DNA from: Nymphaea colorata
Lineage: Eukaryota; Streptophyta; Magnoliopsida; Nymphaeales; Nymphaeaceae
Length of the DNA stretch: 64,000 bases
Direction of reading: 5' to 3'
NCBI RefSeq assembly: GCF_008831285.2
Contig: NC_045146.1
Span: 17,623,289-17,687,288, forward strand
Shown piece by piece: positions 40,695 to 53,600 of the stretch. A model generated the notes under the pieces. That model was not told where the DNA came from, did not search any database, and saw nothing but the letters and a program-made list of their open reading frames with translations. The translations under genes were made by a program, and so were the position numbers. Position 1 is the stretch's first letter. The number at the start of each line of letters is the position of its first letter.

Positions 40695-40885
40695 GAGATC
40701 CTCAAGGGGTTGGCACAACCGGATATCGGTTTTTGTTTCGAATCCTTAAGATATCAACTTTTTGTGCTGCAAATGATGGGTCACTGACATGAAAGTTGAA
40801 GTACAATGAGGGTAGCATTTTGAAGCACCAAAAGAGGCCATGTTTTTCGGGTGGTGGGTCACACCCCTCTCACCGGAACAATGAG
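40695..40885 (+). mobile_element. SINE-like element, copy 1
   Basis: A-box-like GGTTGGCACAACCGG and B-box-like GTTTCGAATCC lie about 30 bases apart. These are followed by a body that includes a CATGAAAGTTGAAG-like block and GCACCAAAAGAGGCC. The body is recognisably shared with the element at 41.86 kb. Confidence 0.45.
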
Positions 40886-41854
40886 AGAGAGAAAGAAAAA
40901 AAATGAGAATTAACCAAAGAAAAGCATGTCTTGACGTAGGAATCTAAAAGTGTATAGATTCTGGTGGAGGCATATTTGGGAAGAAGCAAAAAACTAATAT
41001 AAAAGGAAAGCAAGCTACTTAGTTAATGAGGAGTACTGTCCGAGCCCCATGAGCTTGTTAATGGCACGTACCGTCCCGTGAATGGAGGTCCAAATGGCTA
41101 ATGAATGTAAATTGGTTTCAGCAGAATGCATAGAAAATCAGATTTCCTGCAGCCTCAGAAAAAAAGAAAAATTTTCAAGTCGAAAACCTAAACTGCTTGA
41201 GCTTCCCTAGTTGTGGAGACATAGCTTAGAAATTAATTTAACAATGTTTTCCTGCAAATCAAGATAATCTTATCAAATAAAAAGTATATTAATTAAATCT
41301 GTTGCGTTTGATTTTCCATGAATCTCAGAGCGCGGATCCGAGACCAGCGATAGTTGAAATCCACAGTTTTAACAAATTGTAGATAGATTTCACTAGGAAA
41401 CTTATGTTGGTGGTGATAGGAAAAGTTGAATGGTTCCTTACTCCTGTGAACCGAACTGCCCTGAAAAATATCTCAAAATCTAACTACTCCAAGATCAGGC
41501 CTATGAAGGTCCGGCGCCGTAAACGTAAGGTAATAGTTGGTTGAAGATTATTCAATTTTATGAAGTTTGAAAAGTCGGTTTGGCATTTCAGGCTTTTATA
41601 GACTTTAAATGAGAGCCTCTGAGATTTCTTGGCCCATTTTGTGACCAGTTTCAAGGTCGTGATGTCTTGTCAATTTGGTGGAACTTATGAGATATGCATA
41701 GTAGTGGTGGAGCGAAGAACTTTTTTTTCTTAAGGGGCAAATTATCTTTTTCAAAATTTTTATGGGACCAAATGATATTTTAAAAATATATATAATGGTC
41801 AAACTAAAAATTGTTTAAAATATTTATAATATGTACTCCTTTTTTTTAAAATCT

Positions 41855-42015
41855 CAGTTGGGCATCTTATAAGGGATTGATGCAATGGAAATTTTCGTTT
41901 TGAATTCTTGAAACATCAGTGTTGTAAAAGGGGACATCAATATGTAAGTTGTATATATCTCAAGTATCATTGTGAGGCACCAAAAGCAGGTCTGGTATTT
42001 TGGAGGATAGAGGAA
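41855..42015 (+). mobile_element. SINE-like element, copy 2 (diverged)
   Basis: It shares the order of blocks with 40695-40885: a GGGATTGATGCAA A-box region, GTTTTGAATTC in the B-box position, an AAGTTG block and GCACCAAAAGCAGG near the end. Both promoter boxes are more degenerate, so it is probably older. Confidence 0.4.
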
Positions 42016-42044
42016 AGGGTGTGAGTTTCGGCTCTCTTTTTTAG

Positions 42045-42190
42045 CAATAAGATAAGATGAAATACTTTTCCTGCTTACCTAAGAAAATATGAAGGGAGTC
42101 TGGACCCCAGCCACTCCGATCAATAAGATAAGATGAAATACTTTTCCTGCTTACCTAAGAAAATATGAAGGGAGGCAGGGCCCCAGCCAC
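42045..42190. repeat. 76-bp tandem duplication
   Basis: Two copies begin CAATAAGATAAGATG at 42045 and 42121. They are nearly identical through AAATATGAAGGGAG and diverge slightly at the CCCCAGCCAC end. Confidence 0.9.
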
Positions 42191-43390
42191 CCCTTTGCTT
42201 TTGCTCCACCACCTAGGATGGTAGACTTTGTTGAATTCTACATCTGGTTTTTTCTCGATAAAAGTTTTGGAAAAAATTTATGTGTAGACTTTGTTGAATT
42301 CTACTTTTTAAAAGTTTTCTTTACAAAAGTTGCTACCAAAGTGATCAAAAACATCGTTCGTTTACAGAAAGAGCTCCAAGCCATGTGAATAGATGCTGAG
42401 CATCAAATTTCCGCCATTGGCTTAGATTTTAGTTGCCACCATATGGAAATGGATGCATTTCCACGTTTTTATTTTCCAGTTTTCTGCATATCAAACCTTT
42501 CAAATGTGATTTATGAGATTCATTTAGTAGCAAACGTGCTTTGGTCATTAGGTTCTTCCATGGAAAACTGAGAGTCCACAATGTACAAAACTTTATTATT
42601 CAAAAGATTACACTTTCGGCATCCAAGATTATGATCCCCAAGTTTGAATCTTAGTAACAAATCACAAAAATAGTTACATGTGCGGATTATGTTCAAAGAA
42701 TTTGTACCTTTGATTTTTGACATCAGTAGTTCATGCCTTCATTAACATCAATTAATTTATTCCCTTGAAAAGGCCATTTGGGCATAAAGATGACATTCCA
42801 AGGAAAAGATCTTTGATTTATAGCCTGCTTTTGCCTGCAGATGTAAGTGAATCGGATATATCTGATTGTCAACCATATTTTATAACTGATTAATTGGATC
42901 TGATAAATAAATTTGGATCCCATTACTAATCAGATTCAAATTTGGTATGCAGTTTCTTAACCCAATTCGAGTTCACAAAAACCGGATCTTATGCTAGCCA
43001 GATATGCAGTAAGATTAAAAATGGGATCTGAATCCAAGATTGAATTCGAATTCGGTTGCAGAAAATTTAATTAAACCCAATAATTAAGTAAAAACTCAAC
43101 CCGACCATATCTACTTTTCTCCCTCAACCTACATATCCAATCCAAATCCAACAAAATCTAACCGATTTTCCTAAAACCAGAACATGTTCCTCCACTGTTC
43201 CGCATGAGGCTTCCCTGTAGCACTGCGTTGATTTCTAAATGTTCTTCGAGAGCTCCCGGAAGAAATGCAAATAATTTTATTGAAGAAAACGTGTTTTGTT
43301 TCATAGGTTGGCGAATCCCCACAAAAAAAGATCTGTGCTAATTGAATGTGTTCAACCTGGGGTCATAAGTCCAACCTCTATTTTATATAT

Positions 43391-43394
43391 AGAA

Positions 43395-43433
<39 letters not shown>

Positions 43434-43434
43434 A
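43391..43434. repeat. (GAAA)n-(GA)n microsatellite
   Basis: GAAA units pass into about 12 GA dinucleotides in intergenic DNA. Confidence 0.9.
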
Positions 43435-44304
43435 ATTGAAAGTTGATTCTGGCTTTTCAGAATTACTCATACTCAGCTCATTCATGAGCATCGTTCAATC
43501 CATCATGATATATAGATGAAGGAAAAAAACAATGAAAAAAAGGTGATGTGCATTTTAACACCTAGTATTAGTTTATACATTTTTATCTTCGGTTTTTTCT
43601 TAATCGTCCATCACAATGAATCAGACAGCCCTTATAAGTGATTTAGATGACTCTAGATACCATAATCATCATTCACTCATTATATATATATGTCAGTTTT
43701 CTATGAAAATTTTCTTAACCTTTAAATTTAAGATGCTACATTCGATTACAAGTGAAACCACAGAAGTTTGTTTTTGACCTGTTGCATGTGCAAGACTTAG
43801 GAAATGTAAATTTCAGTATCTAATTTTGTTGGTCTTTCTAGGCCAAGACTAACATGCATGCATACGCACCTTTTCCCTACTACTACTCTTAACGGCTGAT
43901 GCAAAGGGAGCACAACTGCAGTTCTCTATTGCAGACTTCGTTTTTCAACTGTAAAATTTTATAGCAACCCGCATAATCAGGTACATGGGCCAACAATCTC
44001 AATTAGCGGTGTTTTGCCACATGTCTTACCAAATGTTGGTACAGTTTGTGATGCTTGATTTCTACAGACAGTTTTCTTCTTTTGATAAATTACTTGAATG
44101 TCAGATGTTCCAAACAAGGAAAACTATCTTTAGGATTGCTATTTTTAGATGCATGTTGACAGGCACTAGAAAGTAGGAAGCCATTAAAATCTCAAATTTT
44201 GTTATTTTTAGTTTCAATATGAAATACATTAGAGATTGTCAAAACTAATATAATCGTAAGAATAATTAAAAGCCCCATCAATGGTGTCAATGGGCTCCAC
44301 GAAT

Positions 44305-44562
44305 CCACACACACACAGAGAGAGAGAGAGTGTGTGTCGTAAACTACACGTATAAAGCGAGACTCGAGGGTAGGCCCTCCATCCGCACGTGAGTGTGGAG
44401 AGAGAGAGAGAGTGGAGGAGGGAAGATGAGGACGAAGAGGAGGAGGTAGAGTACAGATTGGACGTGGGATGCAGGAGGAAGCATTAAATGGGACGCTACC
44501 AACTCCGCAACACATGCCCCGAAAGCAACTGGCCATCTCTCTCTCTCTCTTTCTCTCTCTAT
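44305..44562. repeat. Cluster of CA, GA and CT microsatellites
   Basis: (CA)n-(GA)n-(TG)n at 44305-44338, (GA)n near 44396-44413 and (CT)n near 44537-44562. The last two are opposite in strand, so the 150-bp interval can fold into a GA/CT stem. Confidence 0.8.
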
Positions 44563-45560
44563 TGTGGAATAATAAATCCTCCCCAATTCTGAAAAGGAAA
44601 AGCTACTGATCCTTTGGCATCCATTATGAGCATTTGCTTCTAATTGTAGGGATACCCGAGCACCCTTTTCCTTTCTTTCTAAAGCTTTCTGTTGCCATCA
44701 CTAGGCAAGAAAGAACCTCAACACCACCAATCCCAGGGAAAAGCAAAATTCCTTTCTCTCGTCAGAAATAAAAAGATCAGAGAATCAAGCACTTTATATC
44801 ACTGGTCTTTATGGCTCTCTCTTTATGAGCTCTTCAATATTTTTGCTCTATAAATCTCAGCCTTTCAGGTTTTTGGCACCCCATAAATGAGCACCAGACA
44901 TTCTCCAAACCTATGGTGAGGAAAAGGAATAGGAAGATAAAAGTTGTCATCAACAGAGACCCACCTAACCAATCCCTTTCTTGATCAAACTCACACGATT
45001 AGTGGAAATTGGACTTCATTGATGGCCCTTCGTTGATGTTTTTCTAGCAGAGTTCTTATCCAAGTAAAATCTAGGCCTTCACGACTCACCCAGTGGTCTT
45101 ATGTGTCATGTGATCCACCTCCTGATCTTTTTCGGGATTCCAACCCACTGCTCATTTACAGAGAAACATACAAGTCTTTCATGGTTTTCCTCCCGTTCTT
45201 GAAAGTTTTTATTTAGAGGAATCCTATTCTCTGTTACTCCAGAAGGCCAAACTCTTTGGGGTCATAAAAATTGAAAGAAGCATGTGAATACTGATTATAT
45301 CATTTTGACTTTCTTGGTCCTGTTTCAGGAGTGTTTTCACATGTTGGTTGCTTAATTAGTCCTCTTCTGCTTCTGGTGAGACTCAAGATTCGAAGCTTTG
45401 TGGTGTCTCACTCGCGCTAAAGAAATAGTGATTTCCATTTCTTTTTCTCTACGTCAGGTTTTTTTTCTTTTCGCTGCAATCTTCTTGCTGAAAATTCTAT
45501 TTTTATGAAGAGTCTACCCTCAAGGTGCAAATTTGTGCTGCTTCTTTTTGGTTTTCTCTA

Positions 45561-45640
45561 GTGTCGTCAGAAAGTCTCTTGGGCTCTCTACTGTCGTCAG
45601 AAACTCTCCTCGGTCTACTGTCATCAGAAACTCTCTTGTT
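45561..45640. repeat. Short tandem repeat in PP2C 5' region
   Basis: Three copies of a 27-30 bp unit, TGTCGTCAGAAACTCTC or a variant, start at about 45561, 45591 and 45618. They sit roughly 230-300 bases upstream of the PP2C ATG, probably in the 5' UTR. Confidence 0.75.
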
Positions 45641-45866
45641 ACCTCTGAAGTGTTCTTTATTCCCTTGGGGTGGCTCTTCAAGGAAGTCTTCTTGCATACA
45701 TCAAACATGCTCACACCATCCTATTGGTGAGCTTTGCTTCCTTTTTCTGAAGCAAAGAAGAACCATCAGTTTCATGCTTTGAGAACCCGAGAACCTAAGT
45801 TCGTATCCATTCTTTATGAAAAGCAACCGAAAGACCAAATTTCTTGATGTTCTTTGAATCATTAGA

Positions 45867-48810
45867 ATGGGTTGTGTTAATGGCAAGTGTTGCAGAGACT
45901 ATCCGGAGTCATCTGATTGGGAAAGAGGGGTTTTGGTGTATGATGGGAATGGCGAGAGAGTAATCTATCAAAAGAATGTCCAGAGGTTAACAGAGTGCTC
46001 GGTTGAGGTAATCCATATTCCCTCTCACGATTTCCGACTCAAGTATTCATTTTACACTCAGAAAGGCTACTACCCTGATTCCCCAGACAGGGAAAACCAA
46101 GATAGCTTTTGTATCAAAACCCAACTTGGTGGTGACCCAAATTTCCATTTCTTCGGCGTCTTCGATGGTCATGGCCAGTTTGGCGCTCGGTGTGCTAAGT
46201 TTGTCAGGGATCATCTGGTTGAGTGTCTGGTGAATAATCCTGACTTCTTGGATGACCCTGTGAAGGCTTACAATTCGGCATTCTCGGCTACCAACTCACT
46301 GCTACATGCAAGCGATATAGATGATTCCATGAGTGGAACAACTGCTATAACTGTCTTTGTTAAAGGTAATACTCTGTTTGTTGCCAATGTCGGGGACTCT
46401 CGAGCTGTGCTTGGAGTAAGAAGGGGGAGCTCAGTTGTTGCTGAGGATCTATCTCTTGATCAGACGCCTTTTCGGAAGGATGAGTATGAAAGAGTTAAGC
46501 TCTGCGGTGCTAGAGTCCTGAGTGTTGATCAAATAGAGGGAATCAAGGATCCTAATGTGCAGAGTTGGGGTGATGAGGAGAGCGACGACGGCGATCCTCC
46601 TAGACTTTGGTTGCCTAATGCAATGTACCCTGGGACAGCATTTACAAGGAGTCTTGGCGATAGCATGGCAGAGAAGATTGGTGTGATTTCAGTTCCTGAG
46701 GTTAAAGTGGTTCATCTCAATCAAGATCATATGTTTTTCGTTATTGCAAGTGATGGGGTTTTCGAATTCCTCTCAAGTCAGGCTGTTGTTGACATGGTAA
46801 TTGCCTTTTCACTTGTGTGTATTTTCATTGCATGGGCTGATATTCATGAACACCTGATTTGTTCATGATTCAATTTGGTTTTTGTTGTTCTTAGGATAAA
46901 TGACATACCCAGCTGGATAAGATGCAATTCTTAGACTTGAATTTTTAATTTCAACTGGAAATAAAAAAAAAATTCAATGTGGCGTAGTCATTCTTTTATT
47001 GCCTGTTGTTGGAAAGCACAGAGTTTATTTTCACCAGTTTCAGACGGCATGTGCGTATCCCTGGAACAACAGAAACACATTCTGTTATTTCACTTATCTA
47101 AGCACCAGATTTATGGTAGGTTAGGTAAAGTTGTACTTCTCTGTCCTTAGGGATAAGGGTTCTGTCTTTTATTGCGACGGATGCTAAATATATGCTCGTT
47201 ATTTCCTTAAGAAGCACTACTGTATTCCAAGAACTTGTCTGCGATCATGTAAGCTGGTGAAATGATCCTGTGAACAGATCTTTTCCTTAGAATCCCTTAT
47301 GGTCCTGTTAATACCTTTGCATGGTTCAGACTGGAACCTGTTGATGATGAATAAAATAGTAGTTGTCAGTAACGCATTTCCTTGAAGAACTCTGCCCTGG
47401 TGGTCATAAACTTCAATTTAACCATGTTGCACTTGCTTTCTTTATTTGTTTCAATCCCTGCTACTTTCTAACGAAAATGCCAGCTTGTTAATACCTATGG
47501 ATTACCTTCTTGATAAGCCTTGCCGTATGAAAACATTTTGTACGGATAATATGAATTTCTTCAGAAAAGCTGTTTTAGGTCATAGGAGTCCAACTGTATT
47601 TATGGTACTCTTGTACTTCAGCCCCTCTGAATCCAACTTTTAGTATGAGTTCATTGACATATACATGTTCCTAGTGAAAATAAGTCTAGAATACATGCTT
47701 GGAGTATATTAGCAGAACTCTGCCTTTGCACGTTTGGTTCTAGTCTGAAGTCCCTTGTTCAATTTAAGAATGACAAAGCTTCATTTCTACGTGCAATTAC
47801 CAACTGTACTTGCTGTCAAACAACTTTTAATGATATTGAGTGTGAACATCATGATAAATGGTCTGCAGTCCAGTAGTGAGCTTAGACCAAATTTGGTAGG
47901 GGCATATTGCAGGAACTTGTTTGTCAACAAAAGGTCACTACCTTAGGGGCCAGCTGTTTCACCCTGAAATGCAACAAATAGGGCCTTCTTTCCTATAGTG
48001 GCCAAATTGCATATATTGCAAAGTCAATAGATAAGATTCAAGCAGCAAACCTTTGTATCTCACAGAAATCGAACTGTTGGGTGGTGGTTGGTGAACTTGT
48101 CATTTGGAGAGTATTGCATCTACTTAAAATTAGCCCTTGTAGATTCTCCTTTGAAGTACATGATTTCATTCTTGCGTATTGGTTGTTTTTTTGGTTGTCC
48201 TTATGTTTTTCCTTGTTGAAGAATGAGTCTAGCTTGGTGAAAGGAACTGCTATTAAACTTGTTTTTCACATTGAATTGGAGATGGTTATTATTCAATTAA
48301 CATGTTGTGGTTATTAATCCAGGTGTCTGCATTTAAGGATCCCCGAGATGCCTGTGCTGCAATTGCTACAGAATCATACAGATTATGGTTAGACCACGAG
48401 AGTAGAACAGATGATATCACAATCATCATTGTCCAGATCAATGGTTTACATATTGTAAGTGCTCAAACCTCTAGTTCTCAGTCCTTCAGATATTGTTCAC
48501 AATGCATTTGATGAGGATTGAGGAGACTGAGGATCAAATGGTCCTCGGTCAGCTACATTTCTGTTCCGATTTAGAGTATTAACTAATTGATTTCTGGAGC
48601 CTAACCTGTATTGCTTATCAAGTCAGCCTGAATATTGGGTCTCAGTGACTCGAGTGATTGGTTGGGCACTACTGTCCAGTCTTAGCACAGATTCTTTTGT
48701 TGTTTGTTCACTAAAGGGGTTTTCTTTAACATAATCAGCCAGGTGCCAGTGATGGAGAAAATGGAAGCTACATCAAACCGACTATGCAGAATGGGCAAAG
48801 AAACTGGTGA
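45867..48810 (+). CDS. Protein phosphatase 2C (PP2C35-like, At3g06270 type)
   Basis: Three exons: 45867-46796, 48323-48454, 48739-48810 (TGA); all GT-AG and in phase, 377 aa. PP2Cs are Mg/Mn-dependent Ser/Thr phosphatases. Visible motifs in order: RENQDS (75-80), the metal-binding FDGHG (99-103), SGTTA (156-160), [10 protein letters not shown] (172-181), TAFTRSLGD (258-265), ASDGVFEF (294-301) and [11 protein letters not shown] (338-348). The N-terminus MGCVNGKCC carries Gly2 for possible myristoylation and nearby cysteines for palmitoylation, so plasma-membrane attachment is likely. Sequence and layout match Arabidopsis At3g06270, whose substrate I do not know. The short third exon (23 aa) extends past the usual family end and is less certain; reading through the second intron would instead add about 19 other residues. 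The gene faces SAC3B tail to tail. Confidence 0.93.
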
Positions 48811-50651
48811 TAGGTCAGCTCTGACAGGGTATATATCGGAAGCTTTACATTCAAGATGAAGAAGTCCCCCATGCCGCAAGCCTGCGTACTCAAGATGTTT
48901 TGTCCCGAAAGAATCCTGCATGTGTTCTTCATTCATCAGGAGACGGCACAAATGGTTTCAGAAGGGAATCCCTTGCGACTTTTTTAACGTTACAAAACTC
49001 AGATGCTTCTGTAGCAACGAATATTATGCTTCTAGGTCTTGTCGTCCATGTCGATTCACAGAGCCATACGACACTCCACAATTATGCCTGCAGAGTTTAA
49101 CGCAGGTGTGTTCCGTTCAGTGTTTCGGCCTGAGAAAATTGACGGTAGCTCCATCTAAGTACTTCAATCCCTGCAACATTTTAGCTGCAGGTTTAATAAC
49201 CATAAACGAATCAGCATACTTTGTTTCTGCAATTTTGCTGCCACCGATGAAGCTTTAAAGCTGTCTTCACCCATCTGCTTGGTATGGGTAGAAGAAACTT
49301 GTCACTAACCTGAAGATGACATCAGGATACGAAAAGGAAATTTATTTGACCGTCTTTCCTTTTATATCGGAGTTGTGCAGCTGTTCCTGCCTTGATCTCT
49401 TTTCCTTTTTCTGAAGGGCCTTGTAATAGTGGTACTCAAATGCCGTGCTTTTATCTTGTTGGCGGTACCCTCGATGTTATGTATGCATGATTGGAAGACA
49501 GTCTCGGTAGAGAGCTTGATGAGGCAACGGCTTCCCAAAAGATAATGAAGGCGTGAAGCTTTCCTTTGAGCGTAACCTGAGTTTGTTGATACCTCGGTAA
49601 GGGTCGATTTAATAACTTATTGATGCTTAGAAAGTAAAGACTCCATGAGATTTATCCTTTTGAATTCCCTCTTACTGCTTATTAACTTACCACAACAGCG
49701 TACTCTCCGGCAGTTTCGCCAACTGCATGGCCCTTGAGCCCACAGCCCTATAGAAAAATTAGAATAGTATCCATACTTATCGGCAAGAACACACCTTACC
49801 GGAGCGATGGACACACTTCAAGTGTGCGGGGATTGAGGACTTGAAGACTTTTACGTCTTCCTGCTAACTTTACTTTCACTTGGTCTGACGCCATCAAATC
49901 GCCTCACCCCAAAGTTTGGTCTTCTTGATGGTTTCCTTATGAAGAAGAGTGAAAATCACTTATCGTCCTACAACCTCGTGAATATTGTAGGTTAGTTTAT
50001 CTCTCTAGGAGTAATTAAAGTCGAACCTGTACAGGATCCGCAGAACGTTCGATTTGGTGCACAAACCCAAATTCCACAAATATCAAAATTCTGCTGTTTG
50101 TATAAAGGAGCAAGAATATTTAATTACTGAACTGTGAAAATGACTCGCTCTAGCTCTAGTCCTGGTATAGATGTGTAAATCAAATTTCCATTTTGAACCA
50201 GCAGGAAAAAGGTACTAGGAAACCACTCCCATGTCTACATCTTCTCCAAAAAGCCGAGAGAGACGGAGAGTCGATAAACAAAAAGATGTACATGAAGGCA
50301 CATGGCAGTCCAAGGTTTGGACTGTAGCTGGAGCCGGAACAATTTTTGCATAAACGGGGGGAAAAAAACCACCTTTACAGCGCCTCAGAGTTGTAACCAC
50401 TGTTTAAATTCTTCTTACACTGGAAAAGCTCTCCATTCGAACCTGCCCGCTATTGGCCATGCCAAAATACGGTCTGGCAGAATCTGGTTATAGGAAATGA
50501 CAAACTTGTTTCTGAACAGACCAAGCCTCGAAATGGAGATAGTGTGATTATTCGAGAACCCTTGAAACTGTTGTCAATTCTGCCTTCAAAAATTGGAGCT
50601 GCTTAGGACTTGTAGCACAGCAACTAGATTGCAATCACGATAATCTGAACT
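48811..50651. other. Intergenic region between convergent PP2C and SAC3B genes
   Basis: About 1.8 kb that should contain both 3' UTRs and polyadenylation signals. No additional gene is supported; the short frames lack domains. Confidence 0.65.
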
Positions 50652-53600
50652 TCAAAAGTAAAATGAGAGTTTCTCATCTATCATGTTTTGCACTACGGTG
50701 CATCTCTCCAACAGACTATTCAATTTGCTCTCTCTCGATTCCACTGCCAACTCTCTCTTTTGTTGTATCTCCATCCCATCATTTTGTTCCATCTCATGGA
50801 CCAGACAACGCTCATCACCCTGCAGACTTCTGTTCCTAAATTCTCCATCTTCCGTGGCTCGTTCTGGATGTTGGCATTGCCTAGTAGGCACTCTGCAACT
50901 GATCTCAATCATTTCATCAAGTGATGGTTCAGCCACGAGCCTTTGTCTTGACCAGCTGTATTTATCAGGACTTGCCCTATGCCTACGCTTCAAAACATAA
51001 GCAACTGAACTCAAATTCATCAATCTCCAATTGAAGATCCGGCGAAAAATCACAACCCATTTAGGAACAATCTGACAACGTGTACCATCAAAATCAAGGG
51101 TAGCACCTCTCTGCACCATTAAACAAACTTCTCTTGCAGCCAAATCCCCCTGCATCATTCCACATGCCTCTGTGAGATACCATTTTAAGTTGCTTTCTAG
51201 AGCCAATTTCTGGTTTTGAATCTCACTGTCCTTGTTCACCCAAGAGAAGCTGTTGGGAAACTCTGGAAGCTTACAGGAACTTAAAGAATTCAAGACATGT
51301 TCAACTGCTGCAGGTGAACTCCATCCAACTTTTGGCAACTCAAAACCCACAGCTCTGGCCTCTACAGTGAATTCATCGATTAAACCAATCTCAGGACCTG
51401 GCCAATTGGTAGGATTCCCTTGCACTGCCAAAATTATATCGCTAGCTGATTTCTCCAATGCATTGTTAAGGGCATTTATGCATTGGTCTGGAGTGACTTC
51501 AGAAGGTTTCATGGTTTCAAGTTGTTCCATTGAAACATTCAGATACTCTACTACGAGCTCCCGAGTCTTCACTTGCTGCAGAACTGGCTGAACAGGAGAC
51601 TGATCAGCCAGCCACCTGAGGCCCTCCTTAAGATGCTCATCGCTGTAAAGTCCACCATCTTCTGACAAATTCACCACAGAGAAGCCACGTATCTTTGTTT
51701 TATCCAAGGAAGAAAGCTCCAAATTGTCTGACATTAAGGAAGAAAGATTGATTTTCTCATCCATACCAACAGTTAAAATAAGAAGGGGCAAGTTAGACCC
51801 AGACGGCAATGAAGCAATGAGATTGTGTAATCGAAGCCTGTCAAGATCCCACTGCCTGCTTTCAGACACCAAGAAGAGCACTCCACTAACACCAAGTAAT
51901 GTATCAGCAGTACTTATTGGTTTCTCGGGATCAAAAAATACCTCTCTCAAGACAGAGAGACAACAAACCTGTTGAGAATTGGATTGAAGTCTGGCCCACT
52001 CCTTCCAAATAGACAGATCGGAAGTAGAAACAATCATCTCATCCTCTGTGTCATTCTCACAGCACATTAACTTGGAGACTAACCATGATCCAACTAATTG
52101 ATTATATTGTTCATGTGAAGCAGAAAAATGCTGCTCAATCTGTTTTGTCCTGATGGAGAGAACCAGTTTCCAGCAAATGCATTTTGACTGCAAGTTCTTT
52201 TGGTGAAGTAATTGGAGGACAACTTCAGAAACATTAACCCTAGACCATGATTTTCTCCACCTTTGTTTTCGTTCTTTCACAATGTTATCAAGCTTGAGTT
52301 CAACTGATGGATGTAATGGCTGCACAAATTTGAAGAAAAATATCAGAGAATCAAGGCACCCAAAGTCGGAAAATTAAGACTAAGAGAAGTTAATGGATCA
52401 GCTTTAACCAGAACACTCAGTTGGCTTCAGCCAAGAAGGTTAAATTATAAGGCAATCAAACTTCAAATTTCAAATAAAAGTACTAACTCAGCTAGTGCAG
52501 TGCCATTGCATATTGGCTTGGCCTTAGGAAACCATGAGCCAATGAACAACAATGAAAGATGACTTTTCCTATGTCCATTTGCAGCTCATAACCATAACTG
52601 CCGTTTGCTCTACTACTCTGCATGAAAGACGGTTTATCTGATTCACTAAATCATGATTTTTAGCTAAATAAGAGTCAGTCCTCATCCTTATGGAGTGCCA
52701 TGTTTTAACCTTGACCTGAAGACAGTTTTGGATCGTACATAAGTTCATATCATACTAGGCTCACTATGCAGTAAATGTCCATACTTGAAGGACTTTCTCC
52801 ATGTAATTTGAAAATCATGAAAACGGTCAGCGAGTCTGCGTTTGCAAAGTAATACCAAGAATGGTTAGAACTTAGAACTTACCAACTTGTTTTGCAGAAT
52901 AGGTGGCCCCAACGACAAGGAATTCAGTGCTGCACTTGACATTAACCTCTGAAGCTCCCTTAGCTCTTTCCTTTTTGATGACCTCCGCTTCCATAACCTG
53001 ATTATAACAGAAAATGAATTTGGCACAATTAGAATGTCTCTGAGGCTGAGCATCAACCTCATTTTACATTTTTACTAGAAATGACAAGTAACATACCTTA
53101 GGAAAACTCTCAGCTTAGCCTTGGCAGCTTCTATCCGTTCTTTCATCAACTCCTCTTGTTCAAACAATTCTTTTTGCAATTTGAGGCTTTCTTCAAGAAC
53201 ATCATCATGAGAAATACTTGCCTCTTGATCTTCTTCATTTCTGATATTTTCTGTGCTTTCATTCTCAGGTGATTGGTCCATATCTGAATCAAAAAATATT
53301 CCTTCAACTCCATTTGAGGTAGAAATATGTTGGTAATTTACCACATTCTCATTTGAGGCAAGACCAAATGCAGATACGTGATTATCATTTTGAACCTTAG
53401 AACTGCTTAATGATCTTCCCAGCGGAAAAGAAACCTGGTAACTGCCTCTTTTTTTGGGGCTGGTTGATGGTAGCTCTCCTAACAGTGAGATTTGTTGATT
53501 ATCTCTATTATTGGAAGTGGTTGACAACTGCCCTGGCAATGGAAAGGACATCTGATGTGCATCTTTGTTCTTGGGACTTGTTGGTGATGGTCCTCCAAAT

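Larger units (their letters stand above)
35871..43390. other. Gene-free region between TIR tandem and PP2C (left part)
   Basis: About 7.5 kb of AT-rich DNA with only short unsupported frames. It holds a small foldback element (37959), two diverged SINE-like copies (40.7 and 41.9 kb) and a 76-bp duplication (42.05 kb). No exon series, LTR pair or RNA gene was recognised. Confidence 0.6.
43435..45866. other. Upstream region of the PP2C gene
   Basis: About 2.4 kb without a supported gene. It contains three CA/GA/CT microsatellites (44.30-44.56 kb), a TATA-like CTATAAATC at 44848-44856 and a pyrimidine-rich stretch with a triplicated short repeat before the PP2C start. The TATA-like site is about 1 kb from the ATG, so if it is used the leader is long or contains an intron. 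Confidence 0.5.

Noticed and set aside
50683-51975. Several + strand frames over the last SAC3B exon
   Set aside because: Antisense shadows of a 556-codon real exon.
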